Origin: Schizophyllum amplum
Lineage: Eukaryota > Basidiomycota > Agaricomycetes > Agaricales > Schizophyllaceae
Assembly: GCA_007026445.1 (NCBI GenBank)
Contig: VDMD01000071.1
Location: forward strand, 62,001-126,000
DNA: 64,000 nt
Direction: 5' to 3'
The translations under genes and the position numbers were made by a program. This document shows, piece by piece, positions 10,688 to 23,449 of this stretch. Below the pieces are notes generated by a model. The model did not search any database, was not told where the DNA came from, and was given only the letters and a program-made list of their open reading frames with translations. Positions within the stretch are counted from its first letter, which is position 1; every line of letters starts with the position of its first letter.

Positions 10688-13600
10688 ATGCGCAGACGTG
10701 TTAAGGCCAGCAAGCGAGATCAGGCGGCGGCTAACCTCGCGAGCCATCGCAATGTTGCCTCGAGCTCTCACGGCCCTTCAAATGCGAGCGGCGGTGAAGG
10801 ACGGGGACGCCCTGTGTTATCCACGGACGCTGAGATCAGTCTACCCATCGCCCAGTCATCACAGCCGATCGCACCGACTACGCCTGTGAGATCGAGGAGC
10901 ACTCGAGGCGTACTACGGGACTCAACAGGAACGGGGCTCACGCCGCAATCTGTGCATATACATACGGCAAGGAGGAACAGGAATAGCAGTCCCGTAGCTG
11001 CGTTCTACAACATGGGTCGAGCGATCGGACCGCAGCGCGATCGCAGGCCTCTTGAAGGCCAGATTGGCTTTGTCCTCGGGCGTCCCCCGCCAGAACCAGA
11101 ACCCACAGTGGAGGAGACAAGCGAAGACGACAAGGAAAGCGCGAACGGTGAGGACACATTGCCGCGCGTCATGATAACGCAAAGTCCTCCTCCGGACCCA
11201 GCAGCGGAGGCTCGTCGCGAGGTGTATGGCCGCAAGCGCGCACAAACCACCTCACGATGGGTCGACGAGGTGCTCCCCCGCCTGCGCGCGCCCCTCATGC
11301 GCCTTATGCAGGAAACAAATAATCTGCGCAATCCACCCCTCCGACAGCAACCCGAACGGCGAGAATGCACTTGTTTCGGTGCACTCAAGCGCCGCCTCTC
11401 CGTTCTTGTTTTGCGAATGAACGGTAAGTCGGCGGCGACTGCAGAAGAGCGTAATCTAAGACATACACAGGTGTTGAACGGGTCTCACTGCATGTGTGCA
11501 GGTGTCGCCCTGCTGCTATCCAGCTCGTCGAGGTTGGACTGTTTCCTTGCGCCCCATACAGACCAACTCTAGCCATCGATATCAATGTTCTCGACTTCGC
11601 CAGGCTGCTTTTCCAACATATATCGCCCAATGTTACGGCTTGGTGCAAAGCCACGGAGGCCTTCCTCCTCGCCCGCGCCCACAAGCTCAATTATTCTGTA
11701 GGTCACTCTCTCATTGTCTCGAGCACGTGAAGCTAACTCGAACTCTAGGACAACTTGCGAAAGCGTTTCGGGTATGCCCTGCTATGGTATACCAACCTTC
11801 ATGACAGTGTCCAACTTCACATAGACAATGTCCTCGACATCTTCCGTGAGCCTGCCGTGCCTTCCGCCGACGACAGCGACAGCATTGGCAGCCCACCCTC
11901 CTCGCCGACACCAGCCGCTCGCCTTACGTCGCCTGATGATAGAGATCCGCCGGCGTCAACATCTCCTGCTGTGGTGGGCCGGCGACGCAAACGCCCCGCA
12001 GATGATGTTGGCAACGATGCCGGCGATGGCAGCGACGACGGCGACAGCGCCGCCGCCGTCCCTGCGCCCAGTCGCCCTACGGAATATCTCCGCGCGCGCT
12101 GCCCGGCTTGTTTCGGGAGCAATAACCGCTTGAGCGCGGGGAACTCGACGGTGCCAGACTCAATCATTCAAATGGACGCGTGCTTCTCCCAAAAGCACAA
12201 CCTTCAAACACGAGACCCGCCGTTCCAGCATCCCCGCAACGTCATGCTTAGTGAAGAAGCCCTCGCGTTGGCGGACGAGCGCGTCGAGGCCATGCGCAGC
12301 GCACGCGGACGCCCGCGTAAGGGCAGCTCCAGGACGCGTAAGCGGCGAGCCGGCTCGCCGGACTTCGACCCGCTGGCGTCGGGCATTCAAGTACCCGTGG
12401 AAGCGCTCCGGAACTGCGAAGACAGCTTCAAAGCGGCCCAGGAGTCCATCGCCAAGGCGAACACTGGACAGCACGACGTGACCGCCGCGATGGCGCTTCT
12501 ATGCCGGCATGATGTTCCGCTCTTTTGGGCGAACATGACTACGGCCGGCGAGAAACAATACTATGTCGTCGCGCTCGTCGACGCACTCATGGAGAACCTT
12601 CCCGCAGATTGGAGGGTGGGTATGCTTTACGACATCGCTTGTCAAATCCACCTCAGCGCAGTGAAGCACGGCCTGTTCTCCAAGTATATCGACCGCCTGC
12701 AGTTCGCTGTCTCCGTCTTTCACGCGTTTGGTCATGATTGGCCATGTCAACTCATTTATCATCCCCGCAAATGTGTTGGCTTTGGCCTCACCGACGGCGA
12801 AGGGTGCGAACGGTTTTGGTACTCCATCAGCAAACTGATACCTTACCTTCGCGTTGCAGGCGTGAGTCCGCCACTTCATCCATAGTACCGGCTGACTCTA
12901 ATTTTATCAGTTTCATTTGAGGCAATATACACTGAACGGCCAGATCGCTTTTGCGACCCATGAAGCAGTCGCCAATGTCGGCGCCTGGTTCGCCCGCAAG
13001 GCCACGAACCTCGATCACAAGCGCGCCGAGGCGCAAGCCCTTCTGATGGAAGCCGGAACCGCCGCGGCAGACTCAGAATTCCTACGTAAGCAGTGGCGTG
13101 CGCAGGTCAAGGAACAAACAAAACCAACGCCGAGTAAGTCGTTCAACTTGCTGCTTCGGCTGTGGCTGACATCAGTCTAGAACAGAGTCGCGACCTTGGG
13201 CGCATTGAGGTGGAGAAGGCCCTCGATTTGCTTGACTCAGTAGAGCAAGCCGAAGCGCTGGTGTCTCAGCTGCGGAACAACACGGGAGATGAGGACCTTG
13301 ATCCAGAAGAGGAGGCGGACCTGCGCACCGCCGAAGCGGCACTCCTCTCGGCTAAGGTGAAATACGATCGCAAGGTGGCGCAGCTCGGTGTCGTCGGCAA
13401 AACTCTGCTCAAGACTTTGACGAAGAACAAGCTCATCCATCGTCGTGCCAACGCGCTTGTGCTCCTCCGCCGCGTGCAGGTCGGCATCATCAAGCGCAAG
13501 ATGGAGGTTGAGCGCGTCGTGCGCTCGCACCGCAGCGGACTAGGAGGCAAGTTTATTACAAAATATGGATATATGTGCTGACGCGCGTGCAGAGCACAAA

Positions 13601-15549
13601 CTGCGCAAGCACACAACAACGGCAGCCGAACGACGCGCGGGTACTATCAAGACCGTCATCAGCCGATACAACAAGGCGTGCCGCGAGTTGAACACCCTGA
13701 TCAAGAGACAGCGCACGCGCAAAGGCAGCTGCAGCGTCCGGCCTCTGAAGGAGTTACCTAAGACCGGCGTCTGGGATCTCGATATCGATAACCCATGCTG
13801 GGACGACCTCCGATTTGATGCGGAGGATGCCGATGCCGCACTAATACGCGCCGCACGTATCTCTTCGCAAAATACGTAAAAACGACGAGTATTCCTTTGG
13901 GTAGTACTAGATCACTCAGCAGCAACGACTTGACAAGTCGGTCACTTATGACAGGCATTGTGGCCCTACTCAGCGCACCAGACGGTCTCGGAGCACCTCG
14001 GCAATGGCGACTTAAGACTCGCTCGGCGACCTGGTGCCCTTCCGAGGCTCGAAGACCTCTAGTACTGAACCTTTCGAAGGGCGGTAGCCACCCCGTGCCG
14101 GAGACTGGGAACGTGCCACGGAGGGTTTTACGCCCCACCCATCCACGCCCGCGTGGACCCACAATTCCCGGCATTTGCCGACCCACCATCAATGTGCCTG
14201 AAAACGAACTTGTACTCTCGAGGTTCTCGACGGAAGCCCTAGCGGCTTCGCCAAAGGCGCCCTCCGTTTCGGAGCAACTAGAACACATGGTAAACGGTAA
14301 TCTAGTACCTGTACACATGTGAGAAACAGAACAAGATGAGTACTACCTTGGGGGGAGCACCGCTCCACCAAGGGGCAGGTACCTCGCGAGGACCTCATCC
14401 GTGACGCGCCCACCTGCCCGGTCAGGGCGCAACGGCTCTAGAACACTGAACCCCAGCGTATGCAAGGTACGCAACCAACGGGAACCGTATCCCGCACGAG
14501 CGATAGCTCGGAACTTGACTCATTCCTTACCCCTCTCCCGTCCGTATATATACTCGCTAACCACTCTTGGAGGGGGCAGTTGACGTTAGCCTACCGCACA
14601 GGGCAGAAACCCACCGTTGTAGCCACAACTCGAGCCTACCAGAGTCCCTACGCATAGATCCAGTTGAAATAGAATTCTCTCGGGAATTCCAACAGAGTCT
14701 CTTCGCGTGAACACTTGAGTAAAGCAACGTCTTGTAGTCCCGAACAGCTTGCGAGAACTATTCTAGTATCCCTCATTCACCCCTTTATCACGAACTCGGG
14801 CGCCTCTGCTAAGTGAAGCGAGTGACGAACGACGGAGTACTCTACATCTTGTGTGTGTGTTTGTTTTGGTTTTTGGTGTAGCACTCCTTAGCAGAGTAAG
14901 CCGCTCATTAGCACCACCTTGGATGGCAGACGAAAATGTTCGCAAAGGTATCCGCGCGCAACTGCTGCTCGACCGCTGCGCGGAGGAGGATGCACGGCTC
15001 TCCCACGAAAAAGACAACGTCCGTGAGTGGTTCGAGGACGAGTGGATCACACTTGAAGCTGCCTTAAAGGCGGCTCTTTCCGCTCCAGGTAAATGATCTT
15101 CCCCGGTCGTATTGCCGCCGGTGTTAATATTCATCTTAGACTCCCCGGCATTGCTACACCAACTGCGCAACAGGCGCCGATGGCTGATGCGCGTGGCCTG
15201 CATATGGTCGCGCCACTTTCCGGGTGTGCGCGGGCCCAGCGAGCGAGAGATGACGCAGGCCCTTGGGGAGTGGGCGGCGGCGTCTTGCGATCCCCCTGAC
15301 TCGTTTGCGGATCACCTTGGCAGCGCGGGCGAAGAGGGCGAAGAAGATGGGCCAGGCGTTGGAGGCGAGGTTGACGATGAAGTTGACGACGACGAAGAGT
15401 TAGCCGAGGCACTTGCCGATATCATCGGCACCCTTGAAGTGGATCACGCCGGACCGTTGGAGGAGTTATCAGATTCAGAAGGGGAACAGGCTGCAGAAGG
15501 CGACGAATCGGGAGAAGGTCCAGATTCACAAGCGTATGATAGCGGCTAG
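10688..15549 (+). pseudogene. KDZ-family (CxC1-like) transposase, interrupted
   Basis: The KDZ transposase is the presumed mobilising enzyme of element A (RNase H-fold DDE type). Exons: 10688-11423, 11471-11697, 11749-12861, 12911-13133, 13181-13546, 13593-13841 continuing at 14915-15088, and 15140-15549. All phases agree, giving 1165 aa once the insertion is ignored. The start is the first ATG in the exon, at 10688. An N-terminal Cys cluster (CTCFGAL, then HVCRCRP) resembles the CxC zinc domain. Catalytic-type acidic residues are seen in IIQMDACF, YDIACQIH and LTDGEGCERFW. The latter half is helical with an acidic tail. The fifth intron uses a GC-AG pair (GCAAGT). The 1069-bp repeat sits in exon 6 with the duplication GCAC, so this copy should not make full-length protein. 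Confidence 0.88.
13842..14910. mobile_element. 1069-bp repeat element, copy 2
   Basis: This is the same element as 896-1964, inserted in exon 6 of the KDZ transposase gene with the duplication GCAC (13838-13841 and 14911-14914). Removing the element and one GCAC restores the reading frame exactly. The near identity of the two copies implies recent movement, after element A arrived or before it captured its present cargo. Confidence 0.9.
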
Positions 15550-15686
15550 TAGGGCAGTACGAATATCAACATACACGTGCCCGAAGCCTGTGCTTGTGCA
15601 CGTGAATCCACGACTAAGGTGCGATCACCCGCTGTAAAGCCGTAGCGAGCCACGAGCTAAAAAATTTCAGGTTGCCTTGCACCATC

Positions 15687-17443
15687 ATGAATCGCCTGAG
15701 GGATGTCTTGGGAGGTAAGACCTTCCGTGGGCCCCCATCGCGAACACTGCGCCAGCCGTCCCCGTCAGTCAACGCATGGCAGATAGGATCTCGCCGCGCG
15801 CTCTGAACGCGATAGGGGCCCAACTCCAATCTGGACACACTTCGCTGATTCATCTTTTTTTAGCACGCAGCACGCGCAGCGGTGCGGTCTTCAGCAACGT
15901 GGTTCCCATACCATGTGACGTCGACCTCGATGCGCTTTTCGCAGAGGCTGAGTCAAATGAAGCGGACGAAAGCGCGCCGGAATCCGACGTGCCGACGGAC
16001 GACGGGTCCGACCTCTCATCCCTCTCTCTGAGTGAGGCGATGTCCTCGCTCTCAGAGTTGACCGACCTCGAGCACGGCAATGCCGCTGTCCACGCATCGC
16101 GCAGCTTGCCTCGCAGCGACTCGGCGAGTACCGGTGGCAACTCGAAGGCCCGTAAAAGCGCTCGCCACCGCAAACGCCGGCGCGAGGAGCGGGGCAACCA
16201 GGCCGACTCGTCCAAGCGCCTGCGCGCCAGCAAGGTGCTCGACGCCGGCCTGGAGCCCGTGTCGTTCAAGCCCCTCAAGGCGCCAGTGACAAGTACGGGA
16301 TTTACCGCCCTCCGGGACACCGGCGAAGCCAACATTGCCGCCTTTGCGAACCTCAAAGGGTTCCGCTACCTTGAGTGGGACGGCCAGTGAGTCTGTGCCA
16401 CCATCCTGTAAACACCATCTGACCCTGCATCAGAACGTCCACTGCTCTGACAGTAGGCGACGAACAGGTGGTCATCGCCGTTCTTGCCGGCGCCCCCAAA
16501 GACCCGCAGTGGCCGGCGGAGCATCAGCTCCTCGCGGACGAGCTTGAGGCAGCTGCCAGCCGCATGACATTCTCTGCGGACGAGCGCCAACACCGGCGAG
16601 GCGACTTTCGGGTCAAGGCGCACGGAATATCGCACGGTGGAGGGCAGAAGGTACGAGCTCGCCGCCCCATTACGCATACCCGGCTAAAAGTCCTCATCAG
16701 GAGCCTGGGCCTTTGAAGCACGGTGAACGCAACAAGAAGGAGCTGGATCGGATTGTCAAGCTGAAGCCAATGCAGCGCCTCGGCGCCTTTTCATCCTGTA
16801 CGCTCTTTTACGCCGTCAACCGGGTGCGGCCTGTGGCTGACTTCACCTAGCAGTACTCTCGGGCTGGCAACCGCCGATTCATCAGCACTACAGCGACGTG
16901 CGCGACGAGCTGTACAAATGGAAGCCCCGCCTGCGCCGGTTTCAGAACTTCAAGAAAAGCGTGTGGCTTTGCCTCACGCTCAATTTCGGGCCGCAAACGA
17001 TGTGCTACCCCCATCGCGACTTTGGCAATCTCGCCTTCGGCTTCTGCGCGATCACGGCCCTCGGACGCTTCGACCCCAACCTTGGAGGCCACCTCATACT
17101 GCGCGAGCTCAAGCTCGTAGTCCGGTTCCCGCCCGGGTTGACAATCATCATTCCTTCCGCCATCCTTACGCACTACAACACTGCCATCGGCGCTCACGAG
17201 AAGCGCTTTTCGGCAACCCATTACACGGCGGGCGCCATCTTCCGATTTGTGGCACACGGCTGCCGGCTCAATCACGACTACTACAAGTCCCTGGACACCG
17301 CTGCTCGCCGGCAGTCCGACGCAGAGGATAGGAAGCATTGGAGGAAGGGTTGGGGGATGTTGGCGAAGGTCCCCGGTCTCCAACGTGCGGCGCGCGAAGC
17401 GCTAGGGAGCGCGGAGGCACCCTCGGACAGCCCTGCCGCATAG
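15687..17443 (+). CDS. TET/JBP-family 2-oxoglutarate/Fe(II) dioxygenase
   Basis: This is predicted to be an oxygenase of the TET/JBP type, which hydroxylates or further oxidises 5-methylcytosine or thymine in DNA. Exons: 15687-15714, 15783-16386, 16434-16650, 16701-16797 and 16851-17443. The phases close to 512 aa. An alternative acceptor at 15862 would shorten exon 2 in frame. The N-terminal 200 residues are acidic/basic and low-complexity. The catalytic core is in the last exon: HRD in MCYPHRDFGN (iron His and Asp), then GGHLILRELKLVVRFPPG, then a distal His in LTHYN and a 2-oxoglutarate-type Arg in TAGAIFRF. It starts 137 bp after the KDZ stop in the same orientation, the linkage known for basidiomycete KDZ elements. 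The frame is intact. Confidence 0.85.
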
Positions 17444-17693
17444 CTACATACCTTCCAAGCACCCGTACACCTCACATATACATGCCAAACGCCGTCGCCT
17501 CACAATAGACACACATTTTACCTTTCTTGGATCCCTGCGCCCCCGCCCTGCCGCGCCTTCGCACATTGCGAAGTTCAACCGAAAATATTGCCTAACGGGC
17601 ACGTCGACACGTGACACGTCACACGTGTGCTCGGCAGCTGCCGCGGAGCCCTGCGTGGACAACACGGCTGCTCCGCCTCACGTTCCGACGACC

Positions 17694-19259
17694 ATGTCGG
17701 CTACAAACGCCCACCCTCTTGTGCCTCTGAACCTGCCCACGAACGCACGTCTCTTCAGGCAGAATTACTCATGGACTTTCGGCCGGGAACTCCGCCTCGG
17801 TGAGATCTTCGACTATTACGCGCTCCTGCAATTCTACGCGGCGCTGGAGAGCGGGAAAGGGCGCCGGGTGACCAGTAAGTTACCCCTTGCTTGCTGTGAG
17901 CATAAGATTACTGACTGCGTACTACAGGCAGCATCACACGCTTCCAGTTCGATAGCTTGGGGGTGGTCTCGCCAATTCAAGAGGAGTTTTTGGAGGGCGA
18001 CGGCGGCATCCCGCGTCACGCCGTGCACTTCCTCGGCCCCTGGCGAATTGTCACAGCCATCCGCAATGCCGTCAACGGTCTGGCTCGGGACGCCGCCTTC
18101 AGAATTCCGCAGGAGCTCTTCGAGAAGTGGGAGAAGGATGAAGGCGCCTTTCAGTGGGAAGGGAGGGCCTTCGACGACACTGGGCGCACGGTCGTGAACT
18201 TCCATGTGGACATTGAGGAAACGGGCGAGGTGCGTATCCCAAATCTGTCCCCTGTTTACCCAAACTGACTCTCGTGTCCAGCACCGTCTTCTTACGCTGC
18301 ATGCCAAGACGTACAACGACCTTTTCGTCCCCGGCAACAACATGCGTTGGCTCGCGGCGCATGGAATCGACCCGACGAGGGTGTACTGTAGCGTTTCGAC
18401 CATAGGTTCGCGTCACGCATCACAGAGGCCTTCGAACTGAACTAAACGCGCAACCATCACGCATCACGACTGGCCGTGAACTCGGAAAAATATTCAAATT
18501 TTGATCTTTATTTCTCCAATTTTTTTTGACCCCTAAAACGTGCACATATGGCCATTCTGTAGCTGTTTCACCACTTAAAAAGTCCTAAAAATGAGTTTTA
18601 AGGCCTGAGAATGTATATTTACTGAATTCATCACACCCGGGCCGGGCCCGTGAACTGGAAAATGGGGAAGTTCACACCATCACACGTCACACCCGGCGAA
18701 CCTATGGTCGAAACGCTACAGTACCTTTACCAACGCCTCGCGAACGGCCGGCTGCTACTCATATCGTGGTGGGAGGTGATCTCTGTCCCCCGGGACCCCA
18801 TCTCGAAGCCTATAGAGCTCGAGATTCACTCCCGCACGTACGACTACACGCCCCAACTTGTGTTCCCCCAGATCGGGCGGCATACGGTGTTCGGCATGTT
18901 CTTCGACCTGGTAAGTCCCCCACTCCATATAGGATTTGCCTTCTCATTCTTTACAGCACGCGCCCACGCCTATCAACTTCACCGTACCCGTCTTGGCTGG
19001 CGGGTGGTGCATCTTGTGGCATCACCGCAGCGCCATTGTCCCTGCTGGCGCGCTTCGGCGCCCGGGTACTGTGCTAATTCGTTCTTCCCCGGAGAACATT
19101 CTGAGCTACGTCGAGACGGTTGTTCGCGAGCCCATCGTGATCCCGCCTAACCGTAACGTTAGCATCATCTGGCGCGTGGTTTGCGTGCACTGCTTCCACC
19201 AGAACGCCGCTGCCACGCATAATCCTTGCGTTCATCACGCCCATCAGGCCCCTAGCTAG
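17694..19259 (+). pseudogene. hypothetical protein of element A, split by a MITE
   Basis: Exons 17694-17874, 17928-18229, 18282-18385 continuing at 18724-18910, and 18957-19259 join in phase to 358 aa if the MITE is ignored. I do not recognise the family. The protein is compact and mixed alpha/beta, with no signal peptide or membrane segment, and is rich in aromatic residues (SWWEVIS, GRHTVFGMFFDL, VLAGGWCILWHH). It follows the TET/JBP gene by 250 bp on the same strand, so it is likely to be transcribed as another cargo gene. The MITE introduces stops soon after its left end, so this copy encodes only about the first 195 residues. Confidence 0.65.
18386..18721. mobile_element. 336-bp MITE with perfect 26-bp terminal repeats
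   Basis: The ends are perfect 26-bp inverted repeats beginning CTGTAGCGTTTCGACC, flanked by TA dinucleotides (18384-18385 and 18722-18723). A TA duplication and short perfect inverted repeats are typical of Tc1/mariner-type miniature elements. The inside is AT-rich, unlike its surroundings, and has no ORF. It interrupts the third exon of the hypothetical gene; removing it with one TA restores the frame. Perfect ends indicate a young insertion. Confidence 0.92.
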
Positions 19260-19573
19260 ATAGATCTGGTTCGTTAGATATGTATGATGCCCATGTGTGC
19301 CCCCCCCCCCTGATTAGGATATTCCCCCATGTAGTAAACCCAACATTTCTGCATTGCAACATCAAACTACGGCCGTCTTTGCCACAAACCCGAACACCAA
19401 AAAAAAAAACAGCCGGGCGAGTCGCCTTATCATGGCGAACCGCGCAACGAACCAGGTGGGCAGAATGGCAACGAACCCTCGTGTTCGAATTTGACTTTTC
19501 TCCGCAGAGGTTCCGAGCCCAGCAGAACTTTCTTGGACTCAGCTCTCATTGTGAAGTACAGCAACCCTCGCCA

Positions 19574-22500
19574 ATGGTCTCCTCAACCACCTCCACCACT
19601 CGCACTCGCACCAGGAGCGCCACAGGCGACACGCAGGCTGCTGCAACCACTGACGGCGGCGAGCAACCTTCCGGCGACGCGCCAATGGACGTAGACCCCG
19701 CAGTAGCTCCCCGTAGGTCGAGTCGCCAGACCAAGATGACCGAGAAGGCCGCGCAGGCGGCAGAGGGCGCGAAGGGCGCGCGAGGTGGGAAGGGTGCGAA
19801 GGGCGCGAAGGATGCGAAGGACGCGAAGGACGCGAAGGGGGGAGAGGGTGCGAAGGGCGCGAAGGGAGGGACGGGCGTGAACGACGCGACCGATGCGGCC
19901 GACGCGACCGATGCGGCCGACGCGACCGATGCGGCTGTCGCCAGCGATGCGAAGGGCGCCAGCGATGCGAAGGGTGCCAGCAACACGAAGGGCGCCAGCA
20001 ACACGAAGGGCGCGGGCGCGAAGGGCAAGGGCGCGAACGCGAAGGGCGCGAACGCGAAGGGCGCGAACGCGAAGGGCGCAGGCGCGAAGGGCGCGGGCGC
20101 GAACGCGAAGGGCTCGAACGCGAAGGGCGCAGCGCCCAAGACCGCCGTCAAGGGCGGGGGAGCAGCGGACATGGACGTTGACAGTCCGCCTTCGCATGAG
20201 GTACGTACTTTCTTCATGAAGGAGTCGCTGTACTGACATTGTGTGCTTAGGAGACTCCGCCAGCGTCGCCCAAGCCTTCCTACGCCGACGTTGTCAGGCC
20301 GCCTCCCCCCACTCCCCGTCGCACCTCCCCATATTTTGGGGAGGACTCCCGCAGCTCCTCATTTGCTGAGGAGCAGCGCACTGCTGCAGCGTCCATGCCG
20401 CGCGGACGTCCGTCCGGCGCGCCGCGCGGAAGAGTGTCTGAGGCGCAGTCCCCGCCTGACTCCCCGTCGGCAACCGACTCGTCCGACGAGGACTTCATCC
20501 TGATCAACAAGGCAGAAGGCGGCGCTGCAGACAGCACCAGCGAGTCCGACGACGAGTCCGATGAGCTCTCGCCTGCTCCCAAGGGAAAGAAGAGGCCGGC
20601 TCCAGATGCCTTTACGTCCCCACCCCGCCCCATCAAGAAACGACCTGCCCCTCCCGGTGACACCCTCAAGCTTCCGACAGCGAAGGCCAAAGACTCCAAG
20701 CCGGCGGCCAAGCGCGCTCTCTCGCCAGAAGCAACGGGCGAGTCCCCCCTCAAGAAGAAGACGAAGCCGAGCAAGCGCAAGCGCGACCTTCGCAAGAGCA
20801 GGAGCCGGGATTCGGCATCTCCTTCTTCTCGGCCTCGCCCCAGCCAGGGCGAAGGGAGAGGCAGATCCTCTGCGCCCAACGACAGCGAGGACTCCGAGGG
20901 CGACGACGCGCCGCCACCGCCGGCACACCACCGTGTCAACAACGGCAAAGGCAAGGGGAAAGCCCCTACACCTCGCGACACCGACGGCGATGATGAGGAC
21001 GACGAGGATGACGAGGCGCCTGCGCCTGCGCCCATGCCTCACCGCCGCATAGACAAGGGCAAAGGCAAAGCACTGCCCCCACCCAGCGACGAGGAAGAGG
21101 ACGACACGCCACCACCGCCCCTGCCCCCTTCTCGTCCTTTGCAACGCGTTCCGCGCCAAGGCAGGGTACTCCCTCCGTCTGACGACGAGGATGATGCCTC
21201 GGTCCCTCAGCCTCGCATCGACAAGGGGAAGAAGAAGGCTGTCGCTTCGGAGGACGAAGATCTCGAACCCTCGCACAAGAGGAAGGACAAGGGGAAGAAG
21301 AAGGCTCCCGCCTCGGAGGACGAAGACCTCGGGCCCTCGCGCAAGAAAAACAAGGGCAAGGGCAAGGCACGCGCGCCTCCTTCAGACGACGAGGAGGTCT
21401 CCCCGCTTCCTGGTTTCAACCGCGGCGACTTCCTCGACGACGATGCGCCCCTCCCCGATCTTCCCAGAGGCCTGTTGCCCTTCGAGGACGACGATCCGTC
21501 AGCGCTGGGGCCCTCCACACGACGCAACGCTGCGGGGCCCTCCACTCAACGCAACACTGCACCGCGAACCGTCCCCTCGAGCGGCGGCTCCGGCCACCGC
21601 TATTCGACAGGCCCGCTTCCGGAGGAAGGGCGCAACAGAGCGGCCGAGGCCGGGCTGCAATACCTCGCCACTCTGACGGAAATCGGCGTGCAGTATAACA
21701 AGCCTCCGGAGGTGATCTATCGTATCGCAGGATGGATGCATGCGGACGCTGTGCGCCCTCGGAGGTGGAACCGCCACAACAATTTCACCCGCAGGTGGAT
21801 GGCAACCACCCCGCAGGATCCAACTGGTGCGAATGTCTGCCCTATATACCAGTTTTCCTTACTGATTCCGCATTGTAGTGCCTTGGCGAGAACGCAAGGA
21901 TCGGGCGACGGCTGCTTACCGAGCCAAGTTGGCTGAACTCGGCGATAACCCCACGGAAGAAGCCCTCGCCGAACATTTCAAGGACGACTACGAGTTCTGC
22001 GTCGAGATGGACGCAGACATTGCACGGAACGCCACGGGACGCCAGCGCCAGCGGGCTGTCACCAGGGTTGCGGAGCAATACTCGCGCATGGCTGTCGCCA
22101 CCCAGTTGGACGATGGCCTCGCCGCCGTTGGGTACATCATCGACCTGCGCAGCGGGGCGTCGCCGGCGATGTTTGGCGGCGGGCCTGCATACGCCGAGTT
22201 GCTTCGTCGCTACTCGGGCAACTTCAACGAGAGCCTGAATCAGATGGCAACAATGTTACGGTGAGTTCTGTATATGTTTTGGATGTTGTATCATACTAAT
22301 TTCTACATAGCTCATGCGATCTTCGAGTGCGCGGCCTTCGCGAGGATGATGAGCCCGAGTTGCCGCGTCTTCCCAACGCGTACGTTCTCGGGTTCTTCCC
22401 TGACCGTGAGTGGGAGGTTCAGCCTGGCAAGAACAAGAGCAATGAGCTGTTGCGCATCCTGTACGAGATTTTGCGATGGGACTTGGGTACGTACTTCTAT

Positions 22501-23291
22501 CTCGACCTCTACTTGAACTAACATGTACTGTAGCGTTGATCTATACCCTTGCTAATTGCCCGCGTCCCACCGGCCAGTTTCCTCGCAAGGACTGGCCGGA
22601 CATCGCATATCGCCTTGCTATCGTGCTCGCCAACTGGCCTCGCGAGCTGCAAAACCACATGCCGATGGCGGGACTCTCCAGGAAGCCGACTGGGCGACAG
22701 TGGGCAGCCTGGATCGAAGCCGCGATCCAGCTGCGTCGCCGGGCGGAGGTCGAGATCAACCGTCGCGGGCTGCGTGATGAGGCCGCGCTGTGGGAACTCG
22801 TTGCCGCGGGAGCCCCCGTCGTCGCCCCTTTGCCAGCGGAACTGGCGATGCGGCCGCTCTCGGAGGCGGGCAGCAACCCTATCGTGCAGTCTCCTCGTGA
22901 GGGTGTCTTGGGTGTCACCAGGATGCTCCGGTGGTCAAGCTCGGTACTCTACAACCGTGACCTCGAAACGGGTGAGGACTCCCGCCATCGCTGGCAGCCG
23001 TTCTGGGGCGAGGAACAGGACGACGGCATGATTCACGACAGCGATGACGACGACGACGTCGTGGACGACGACGGCAAGGGCAAGAACAAGAAGAAGGAGG
23101 AGGTGGAGGAGGAGGAGGTGAACGAAGATGGCAAGGAGGACGAGGACGAGGATGAGGAGGACGAGGACGAGGATGAGCAGAGGGAGAGGGAGCGGCGGGA
23201 GTGGCGCCGCCAGTACGCGCGCAAAGTCGAACAGCGCAACAAGGAGCGCGAGCGCGACCTCGAAAAGCGCCGCCGCGATGGAAAGAAGTAG
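19574..23291 (+). CDS. 1172-aa element-associated protein, Lys/Ala repeats and acidic tail
   Basis: Exons 19574-20200, 20251-21826, 21879-22260, 22311-22486 and 22534-23291 join in phase to 1172 aa. The N-terminus has an AKG/AKGA repeat like a histone H1 tail. A long region of alternating acidic, Pro-rich and Lys-rich blocks follows, with many possible nuclear localisation signals (GKGKGKAPT, KKKTKPSKRKR). The globular conserved part (exons 2-5) has the segments AAYRAKLAELG, MFGGGPAYAELL, FPRKDWPDIAYR and HRWQPFWGEE. The end is a Glu/Asp then Arg/Lys-rich coiled tail. A clear paralogue lies in element C at 61478-64000. In both elements the gene's 3' end faces the nearest terminus and dyad array. 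Function is unknown; nuclear and DNA- or chromatin-associated is an inference from composition. Confidence 0.75.
19762..20145 (+). repeat. in-frame tandem Lys/Ala/Gly codon repeat
   Basis: Irregular tandem copies of 9-15 bp units based on GCGAAGGGC encode AKGA, AKDA and ATDAAD repeats within exon 1 of the 1172-aa protein. The unit changes along the array (AKDA, then ATDAAD, then SDAKGA, then NAKGA), showing successive local expansions that kept the frame. Confidence 0.85.
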
Positions 23292-23449
23292 CGGGCCCTT
23301 TGCCGTACTCTTTTGCATCCTTTCTGTTTGTCTGCCCTTCGGTGTGTGCGTTTCGTATGTTCTATGCATGTTGTTCGTACTTTGTTTTGTGTATGCCTTG
23401 TGATTTGTTTACTTATCGAATTTTTGCCACAATCACGTGATATTGGGAC

